DNA of 5,543 nt from Pseudomonadota bacterium (GTDB lineage: Bacteria > Pseudomonadota > Gammaproteobacteria > Burkholderiales > Thiobacillaceae). The stretch covers positions 1 to 5,543 of the forward strand of contig JAJYXA010000217.1 in assembly GCA_021791235.1 (NCBI GenBank), in the 5' to 3' direction. Each line of letters opens with the position of its first letter. Within the stretch, counting starts at the first letter, position 1. Below, piece after piece: positions 1 to 5,543 of the stretch. The notes below the pieces were generated by a model that did no database searches, was not told the DNA's origin, and worked only from the letters and a program-made list of their open reading frames with translations. A program made the translations under genes and the position numbers.

Positions 1-373
1 AGGCGACCAGGCGGATGGCGTCGACCAGCTGGGCCGGCGCGCTCTGCTTGTTGAGGTAGCCGGCGGCGCCGCTCTTCAGCGCGCGCACCGCGTACTGGGT
101 TTCGCGGTGCATCGACAGCATCAGCACCTTGATGCCGGGATGCTCCTTTTTCATCAGTTCCAGGGTTTCCAGGCCGCTGCGGTCGGGCATGGTGATGTCC
201 ATCAGCACCATATCCCAAGGTTCGCGGCGGGCCATCTGCAGGGCGCTCCTTGCGCAGTCGGCCTCGCCGGCGACTTCGATGTCGTCGACCTCGGCCAGGA
301 TCTGCTTGAGCCCTTCGCGCACGATGGCGTGATCGTCGACGATGAGGATGCGATACGGTTTTGCTACAGCCAC
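1..373 (-). CDS. LuxR/NarL-type response regulator, receiver domain (partial, C-terminus off the left edge)
   Basis: Predicted cytosolic response regulator, phosphorylated by a partner kinase and then acting on transcription. The 124 visible codons are an almost complete CheY-like receiver domain. It starts with a beta-1 strand YRILIVDDH carrying the acidic pair D13-D14. The phospho-acceptor is D59 in VLMDITMPDRSG, the conserved Ser/Thr is S87 in VLMLSMH, and the conserved lysine is K109 in GYLNKQ. The DDHAIVREGL opening and the spacing are typical of the NarL/FixJ subfamily, so a LuxR-type helix-turn-helix is expected beyond position 1; that half is not seen. The start is a GTG at 373 with an AGAG ribosome binding site at 384-381, 7 bases upstream. 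An ATG at 390 is in another frame and stops after eight codons. The gene lies 37 bases behind the stop of the kinase gene on the same strand, so the two are probably co-transcribed cognate partners. Confidence 0.9.
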   Translation of the reverse strand, partial: MAVAKPYRILIVDDHAIVREGLKQILAEVDDIEVAGEADCARSALQMARREPWDMVLMDITMPDRSGLETLELMKKEHPGIKVLMLSMHRETQYAVRALKSGAAGYLNKQSAPAQLVDAIRLVA

Positions 374-410
374 GGATGTTCTCTGCTCATTGTTTTGACC
401 GATTATGCCG

Positions 411-1883
411 TCATTTCGCCGCGCCGGGCACGGGGGCGGGCAAGGGGATGCGCAGGCTGACCCGGGTGCCCTGGTGTTTGGCGGGCTGTACCGTGAGCTC
501 GCCGCCCAGCGTGGCGGCGCGCTCGCTCATGCCGAGGAGGCCGAAGGCAAGCCCGCCCTTGTCGCCGCGTCCGGACTGGATTCCCTGGCCATTGTCGGTG
601 AGGCTGACCCGCAGGCTGTCCTGCTCCCGCACCAGCTTGAGTTCGACCCGGGTGGCGCGGGCGTGCTTGGCGACATTGGTCAGCGCTTCCTGCACGATGC
701 GGAACACGACAATCGCGGCGTCGGGATCGAGCGGGACCGGCCCGTCGGGCGCGCTGAACCGGGTGGAGATATCGGTATTGCGGGCAAAGCGCTGCAGCTG
801 CCATTTGATGGCCGGGACGATGCCCAGGTCCAGCGCGGCCGGCCGCAGGTTGGACGCAATGCGGTGGGCGGCCTCGAAGGTCTGGTCGACCACCTGGTCG
901 AGATAGTCCGTGCGCTGGATCAGCCGGTGGGCATCGGGCGGCAGGTTGTCCTTCAGCCAGGACAGCACGATCTTGATGGCGGTGAGATTGCCGCCGAGGT
1001 CGTCGTGCACCTCCCGCGCCAGGTTGAGGCGCTCCTGTTCCTTGACCTTTTCGACGTGCGAGGCCAGCGCGCTCAGTTGTTCCCGCGAACGGCGGATTTC
1101 GGCTTCGGCCTGCTTGCTCTGCGTGACGTTGAGCATGATGCCGTCCCAGATCCGGTTGCCGGCCATCCTGCGCTGGCTGACGCGGATCGACACCCATTTC
1201 ACGTCTGCCCAGGCTTTCATCCAGATGCGGCCTTCCCAGTTGAAGCTCAGGTGGCCGCCGTCGGCTTCGGCGAGCCTGGCCAGGTAGTCGGCCTTGTCCT
1301 CGTCCACGATCAGCTTGAGAAAACGTTCCGGTCTGGCGCACAGGGCGGCCGCCTTGATGTCGAGCAGCAGCTCGGACTGCTCGCTGACATAGCGCAGCAC
1401 GGGAGGGGCGTCATGCTGGCGCATGATCTGGAAAGCCATGCCGGGAATGTGTGCCACGATCGCGCGCAGATCGGATTCCGAGTGCGCCAGAGCCTGCCGC
1501 GTGGCCTCGCGCTGACTGACGTCGTTGGCAACGCAGATGAAAACCGGTTTGTCGTAATCGCCCGAGTAGCGCAGCCGGGCTTCGACCGGATAGCGGGTGC
1601 CGTCGCGGCGCTGGAAGTGCACGTTGAGGGCGGTGCGGCGCTTCTTGCCGTTTTTCAGCAGGGCAAGCAGGGTGCTGAACGAGCGTCCGTCCTGGGGCGC
1701 CATCAGGTCCTGCGGCGCCAGCTTCCGCAAGGCCTTGAGCCGATGCTGCAGATTGCGCGTGGCGGCGGGGTTGGCCTGGACGATATGCAGGGTGTCCGCG
1801 TCGAACACCAGCACCTCGGTGGTCGATTCCTGCAAGATCGACAGCAGCAGCGCGCCTTCGTCGGCGGCATTGAACGAGCCCAT
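411..1883 (-). CDS. PAS-PAS sensor histidine kinase, NarX/DegS-like (HisKA_3 / HATPase_c)
   Basis: Two-component sensor kinase, expected to autophosphorylate on histidine and pass the phosphate to the adjacent NarL-type regulator. Numbered from the ATG at 1883 (490 residues), it has a first PAS-like domain at about 15-125 ending in FICVANDVSQRE, a second at about 135-260 ending in WDGIMLNVTQSK, a short coiled coil at about 260-285, and a HisKA_3 dimerisation domain with REVHDDLG and phospho-acceptor H293. The ATPase follows with an N box FRIVQEALTNVAKHA (E399, N403), a G1 box DNGQGI at 430-435 and a G2 stretch FGLLGMSERA near 447. There is no signal peptide or membrane segment, so sensing is probably cytoplasmic; the ligand or cofactor cannot be told from the sequence. 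The start is uncertain. An in-frame ATG at 1898 would add five residues (MTRRN) but has only a weak AGGG 3 bases upstream. AGGAGG at 1892-1887 lies inside that extension, 3 bases before the 1883 ATG, and favours 1883. Confidence 0.93.
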   Translation of the reverse strand: MGSFNAADEGALLLSILQESTTEVLVFDADTLHIVQANPAATRNLQHRLKALRKLAPQDLMAPQDGRSFSTLLALLKNGKKRRTALNVHFQRRDGTRYPVEARLRYSGDYDKPVFICVANDVSQREATRQALAHSESDLRAIVAHIPGMAFQIMRQHDAPPVLRYVSEQSELLLDIKAAALCARPERFLKLIVDEDKADYLARLAEADGGHLSFNWEGRIWMKAWADVKWVSIRVSQRRMAGNRIWDGIMLNVTQSKQAEAEIRRSREQLSALASHVEKVKEQERLNLAREVHDDLGGNLTAIKIVLSWLKDNLPPDAHRLIQRTDYLDQVVDQTFEAAHRIASNLRPAALDLGIVPAIKWQLQRFARNTDISTRFSAPDGPVPLDPDAAIVVFRIVQEALTNVAKHARATRVELKLVREQDSLRVSLTDNGQGIQSGRGDKGGLAFGLLGMSERAATLGGELTVQPAKHQGTRVSLRIPLPAPVPGAAK

Positions 1884-1886
1884 GTT

Positions 1887-1892
1887 CCTCCT
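1887..1892 (-). promoter_or_regulatory. Ribosome binding site AGGAGG deciding the kinase start
   Basis: On the minus strand AGGAGG is followed by AAC and then the ATG at 1883. It is a perfect Shine-Dalgarno core with a somewhat short spacer (3 bases). It lies within the coding sequence if the upstream ATG at 1898 is used, which is the reason to prefer the internal start. Confidence 0.55.
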
Positions 1893-1922
1893 GGTCATCA
1901 GCCCTGAAACGGCAACAATCCC

Positions 1923-1935
1923 GTTCAGCTTGAAC
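1923..1935. promoter_or_regulatory. Short inverted repeat in the divergent promoter region (possible operator)
   Basis: GTTCA-GCT-TGAAC is a perfect 5-bp inverted repeat with a 3-base centre. It lies just downstream of the possible kinase -10 element, about where transcription would begin. Its position fits a repressor or regulator site, but palindromes this short occur often by chance and no known operator is matched. Confidence 0.22.
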
Positions 1936-1940
1936 CCGGC

Positions 1941-1946
1941 ATTATC
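1941..1946 (-). promoter_or_regulatory. Possible -10 element of the kinase/regulator operon
   Basis: The minus strand reads GATAAT here, five of six matches to the sigma-70 -10 consensus. It lies 42-62 bases upstream of the two candidate kinase starts. No good -35 box is visible; the best spaced hexamer, 18 bases upstream, is TTCGCG. This is the only AT-rich hexamer of this kind in the roughly 130-base divergent region on that strand. It is a prediction from sequence alone. Confidence 0.3.
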
Positions 1947-1975
1947 GTGGCAAACCGTTTGTCCCGCGAACCCGC

Positions 1976-2011
1976 TTGAAACCCAGGCAATTCCCCCTCA
2001 TTTACTATGCT
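1976..2011 (+). promoter_or_regulatory. Weak candidate promoter region for the Memo-AMMECR1 operon
   Basis: TTGAAA at 1976-1981 resembles a -35 box, and the AT-richer stretch at 1999-2011 contains TTTACT and TATGCT. No pair has the ideal 17-base spacing: TTGAAA to TTTACT is 19 and to TATGCT is 24. An operon promoter must lie somewhere in the 130-odd bases between the divergent genes unless transcription comes from elsewhere, and this is the best candidate visible. Confidence 0.25.
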
Positions 2012-2018
2012 TGAAGAA

Positions 2019-2023
2019 AAGGA
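2019..2023 (+). promoter_or_regulatory. Ribosome binding site for the Memo-AMMECR1 fusion
   Basis: AAGGA lies 8 bases before the ATG at 2032. The reading frame is open far upstream of this ATG, so the site, together with the MxxIRPAAVAGMFYP opening typical of bacterial MEMO1-like proteins, fixes the start. Confidence 0.6.
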
Positions 2024-2031
2024 AATGCCCC

Positions 2032-3392
2032 ATGTCTGCCATCCGACCCGCTGCCGTTGCCGGCATGTTCTATCCGGACGACCCGGCCCGGCTCAGGCAC
2101 GTCATCGCCGGTCTGCTCGCGGGCGCGAAGCGCGACGCCGCGTCGCCCCTGCCCAAGGCGCTGATCGTGCCGCACGCCGGCTATGTCTATTCCGGCGCCG
2201 TCGCCGCCAGCGCCTATGCCCGGCTGGGCGGGCTGCGCGGCCGCATCCGCCGGGTGGTGCTGCTCGGCCCCGCTCATCGCGTCTACGTGCGGGGGCTGGC
2301 GCTGCCCGAGGCGGAGCGCTTTGCCACCCCGATCGGCGAGGTGGCACTGGATCAGGAGGGCATGCAAGCTGTTGCCGGGCTGCCGCAGGTGGTTCGCAGC
2401 GCGGCGGCTCACCAGATGGAACACTCGCTGGAGGTGCAGTTGCCCTTCCTGCAGCAGGTGCTGGGCGATTTCCGGCTGCTGCCGCTGGCGGTGGGCGAGG
2501 CCACCGCGGCCGAGGTGGCCGAGGTGCTGGAAACCGTGTGGGGCGGCGACGAGACGCTGATCGTGATCAGTTCCGACCTGTCGCATTTCCTGCCCGACGC
2601 GGCTGCCCGCAAGGTGGACGGCGGCACCGTGGACGCCATCCTCGCGCTGAAGCCGCATCTCAACCACGAACAGGCCTGCGGCGCCACGCCGGTCAACGGC
2701 CTGCTGCTGGCGGCGCGCAAGCACGGCCTGCGCCCGGTTGCGCTGGACGTGCGCAATTCCAGCGACACCGCCGGCGACCCCGACCGGGTCGTCGGCTACG
2801 CCGCCTTCGCTTTTACGGCCGAAGCGGGCCCCGACCAGCCGGATGCGGAAAAAGGCTCGACCCTGCTGAAACTGGCGCGTTCCGAAATCGCCTCGAAGCT
2901 GGGGCATGAGGTGCCATCCCCCGCTCAGGCCGGCTGGCTGGCCGAACCGGGCGCGAGCTTCGTCACCCTGACCCGGCAGGGCGAGCTGCGCGGCTGCATC
3001 GGCACCCTGGAGGCGCATCGCCCGCTGGGGCTGGATGTGCGGGAGAACGCCGTGGCGGCGGCGTTCCGCGACCCACGCTTCATGCCGCTTTCGCGCGCGG
3101 AATTCGACGACATCCGGGTCGAGGTGTCTGTCCTGTCGCCGGCCGAGGCGCTGGCGGTGGACGACGAGGTGGCGGCGTTGGCCGCGTTGCGGCCGAACGT
3201 CGACGGCGTGGTGTTCGAGTATCGGCACTTCAGAAGCACCTTCCTGCCGCAGGTGTGGGAACAATTGCCCGAGCCGGCCGGGTTTCTCGCGCACCTGAAG
3301 CGCAAGGCCGGCCTGCCGATGGATTTCTGGGCGGAGGGCGTGCGCCTGTCGCGCTACACCGTCAGCAAGTGGAAGGAACAGGGAGGTCGCCT

Positions 3393-3396
<4 letters not shown>
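2032..3396 (+). CDS. Fused AmmeMemoRadiSam protein B (MEMO1-like) and protein A (AMMECR1-like)
   Basis: A 454-residue two-domain protein. Residues about 3-262 are a MEMO1-like domain, related to LigB-type dioxygenases. It shows PHAGYVYSG with H48, LLGPAH with H82, AHQMEHSLEVQLPFL, ISSDLSHF with D182 and H185, and ACGATPVNG with C216. In human MEMO1 two histidines and a cysteine at matching places bind metal; here H48, H82 and C216 fit that set, so a metal site is likely retained. After a linker at about 263-275 comes an AMMECR1 domain (about 276-448) with LRGCIGTLE (C322), AAFRDPRF and a C-terminal LSRYTVSKW. Each domain is about the length of its stand-alone family, so this is a full fusion and not two fragments. 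Both families co-occur with the radical SAM enzyme encoded next, whose ATG overlaps this stop. The reaction of the set is, to my knowledge, unknown. No signal peptide or membrane segment is seen, so it is probably cytosolic. Confidence 0.95.
3381..3386 (+). promoter_or_regulatory. Ribosome binding site of the radical SAM gene
   Basis: GGGAGG lies inside the last codons of the fusion gene, 6 bases before the ATG at 3393. It fixes the start of the radical SAM gene even though the frame is open to 3255, and it supports coupled translation across the ATGA overlap. Confidence 0.75.
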
Positions 3397-4483
<1,087 letters not shown>

Positions 4484-4487
<4 letters not shown>

Positions 4488-5149
4488 GCACGTCCACCTT
4501 GGCCCATATCCCTGCCGGCGGCGCCACCATCGAAGGCATGCTGGAGATTCCCGAGCGTGCCGTCGGCCTGGTGCTGTTCGCCCACGGGAGCGGTTCGTCG
4601 CGCCACTCGCCGCGCAACAACTACGTGGCCGGCGTGCTGCGCGCAGCCGGCGTCGGCACCCTGCTGATGGACCTGCTGACCCCCGAGGAGGACCGCGACT
4701 ATTCCCGCCGCTTCGATATCGGACTGCTGACGCAGCGCCTGCTGGAGGCGGCGCGCTGGATCGGCACGCAGGACGTCACCCGGCACTTGCCGCTCGGTTT
4801 TTTTGGCGCCAGCACAGGCGCAGCGGCCGCGCTGGAGGCCGCGGCAGCGCTGGGCGACCAGGCGCGTGCCGTGGTCTCGCGCGGCGGTCGCCCCGACCTC
4901 GCCAGCGAGCAGGCGCTGCTGAAGGTGGCCGCACCGACGCTGCTGCTGGTAGGCGGCTACGACGACGGGGTGATCGATCTCAACCAGCTGGCCTTCGACA
5001 GGCTGCGCTGCGAAAAGGAACTGGTAATCGTGCCCGGCGCCACCCACCTGTTCGAGGAGCCCGGTACGCTGGAGGCGGTGGCGACGCGGGCGGCGGGGTG
5101 GTTCGCGGAGCATCTGCCGGTATCGTCACCCCGGCGAACGCCGGGGTGA
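4484..5149 (+). CDS. Alpha/beta hydrolase, dienelactone hydrolase superfamily
   Basis: A 221-residue single-domain serine hydrolase; the substrate cannot be read from the sequence. Strand 3 and the oxyanion region are GLVLFAHGSGSSRHSPRNNYVA (about 28-49). The nucleophile elbow is GFFGASTG with S110 in a GxSxG motif. The acid is probably D160 or D161 in LLLVGGYDDGVIDLN, and the histidine is H188 in VPGATHLFEEPG. The likely triad Ser-Asp-His is therefore complete. Similar domains occur alone or joined to phosphoribosyltransferases; no such partner is seen here. No signal peptide is visible, so it is probably cytosolic. The ATG at 4484 overlaps the radical SAM stop (ATGA), so translation is probably coupled and the enzyme may serve the same pathway. 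The last seven residues (SPRRTPG preceded by S215) and the TGA stop are encoded by a REP-like palindrome at 5125-5150, so the natural C-terminus was probably altered by that repeat. The catalytic core ends well before it. Confidence 0.9.
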
Positions 5150-5150
5150 C
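5125..5150. repeat. REP-like perfect palindrome at the 3' end of the hydrolase gene
   Basis: Left arm GTCACCCCGGC (5125-5135), loop GAAC (5136-5139), right arm GCCGGGGTGAC (5140-5150). The arms pair over all 11 bases. It closely resembles the short palindromes of the GTCAnnCC...GG-TGAC kind that are scattered through many proteobacterial genomes. The right arm contains the hydrolase stop TGA (5147-5149). It may act as a transcript-end or mRNA-stabilising hairpin, but no run of T follows, so it does not look like a classic intrinsic terminator. Its dispersed nature can only be shown by counting copies in the genome. Confidence 0.75.
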
Positions 5151-5160
5151 CCGCGCGCTC

Positions 5161-5176
5161 GCCGCCTGCCGGCGGC
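5161..5176. repeat. GC-rich hairpin upstream of the ABC transporter gene
   Basis: GCCGCC (5161-5166), loop TGCC (5167-5170), GGCGGC (5171-5176): a perfect 6-bp stem ten bases after the larger palindrome and 7-19 bases before the candidate ABC gene starts. It could be part of a longer repeat unit or could affect translation of the ABC gene. In DNA this rich in GC, a stem of this size could also be chance. Confidence 0.4.
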
Positions 5177-5194
5177 CGTGGCATGATGGATCGC

Positions 5195-5543
<349 letters not shown>

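Noticed and set aside
366..390. A tiny ATG-started frame on the minus strand before the response regulator (eight codons)
   Set aside because: It could be called a leader peptide, but it lies out of frame between two coupled genes and has no composition bias or clear ribosome binding site.
405..1907. A 500-codon open frame on the plus strand opposite the kinase gene
   Set aside because: It lies fully antisense to a kinase with clear PAS, HisKA_3 and ATPase motifs. Long antisense open frames are expected in DNA this GC-rich, and its translation shows no recognisable domain.
1597..2031. An upstream extension of the Memo-AMMECR1 frame
   Set aside because: The frame is open but runs antisense through the start of the kinase gene, and the translation before 2032 has no family resemblance. 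AAGGA and the typical N-terminus fix the start at 2032.
2005..3294. A 429-codon minus-strand open frame opposite the Memo-AMMECR1 gene
   Set aside because: It is rich in Arg, Gln, Gly and His with no domain motif, as expected of a GC-driven shadow. The plus-strand product is convincing over its whole length.
5125..5150. The palindrome as an intrinsic (Rho-independent) terminator
   Set aside because: The stem is strong but is followed by CCGCGCGCTC and no T-run, and a same-strand gene starts soon after. A REP-like repeat fits better.
5125..5150. The palindrome as a CRISPR repeat or attachment site
   Set aside because: There is only one copy in the window, and no spacers, Cas genes or integrase are present.

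Overview
The window is GC-rich and dense with genes. It looks like a chromosomal segment of a betaproteobacterium-like proteobacterium. That placement is inferred from base composition, the gene families and the style of the protein sequences; no rRNA or other marker gene is present to confirm it. I see no transposase, integrase, tRNA or CRISPR array, and no gene-free stretch longer than about 150 bases.

Left part, minus strand (about 1-1898): a two-component pair. The sensor is a soluble PAS-PAS histidine kinase of the NarX/DegS (HisKA_3) type. It is transcribed first and followed 37 bases later by a response regulator whose receiver domain is in the window and whose expected DNA-binding half lies beyond the left edge.

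Centre and right, plus strand (2032-5149): a tightly packed three-gene operon reading away from the kinase. Its first gene is a natural fusion of a MEMO1-like domain and an AMMECR1-like domain. The second is the matching radical SAM enzyme (AmrS). Together they hold all three parts of the AmmeMemoRadiSam set, a widely conserved trio whose reaction, to my knowledge, is not established. The third gene is a small alpha/beta hydrolase of the dienelactone hydrolase superfamily. Both junctions have a GGGAGG ribosome binding site and an ATGA start/stop overlap, so the three proteins are probably made together.

Right end (5125-5543): the hydrolase gene ends inside a perfect REP-like palindrome (11-bp arms, 4-base loop) that supplies its stop codon. 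A second small GC-rich hairpin follows, and then the start of an ABC transporter ATPase of the LolD/MacB type, cut by the window edge before its signature and Walker B motifs.

The main item of interest is the fused, translationally coupled Memo-AMMECR1 / radical SAM / hydrolase operon next to a cytosolic PAS sensor kinase. The hydrolase is a candidate accessory member of the pathway, and the kinase pair is a possible but unproven regulator.
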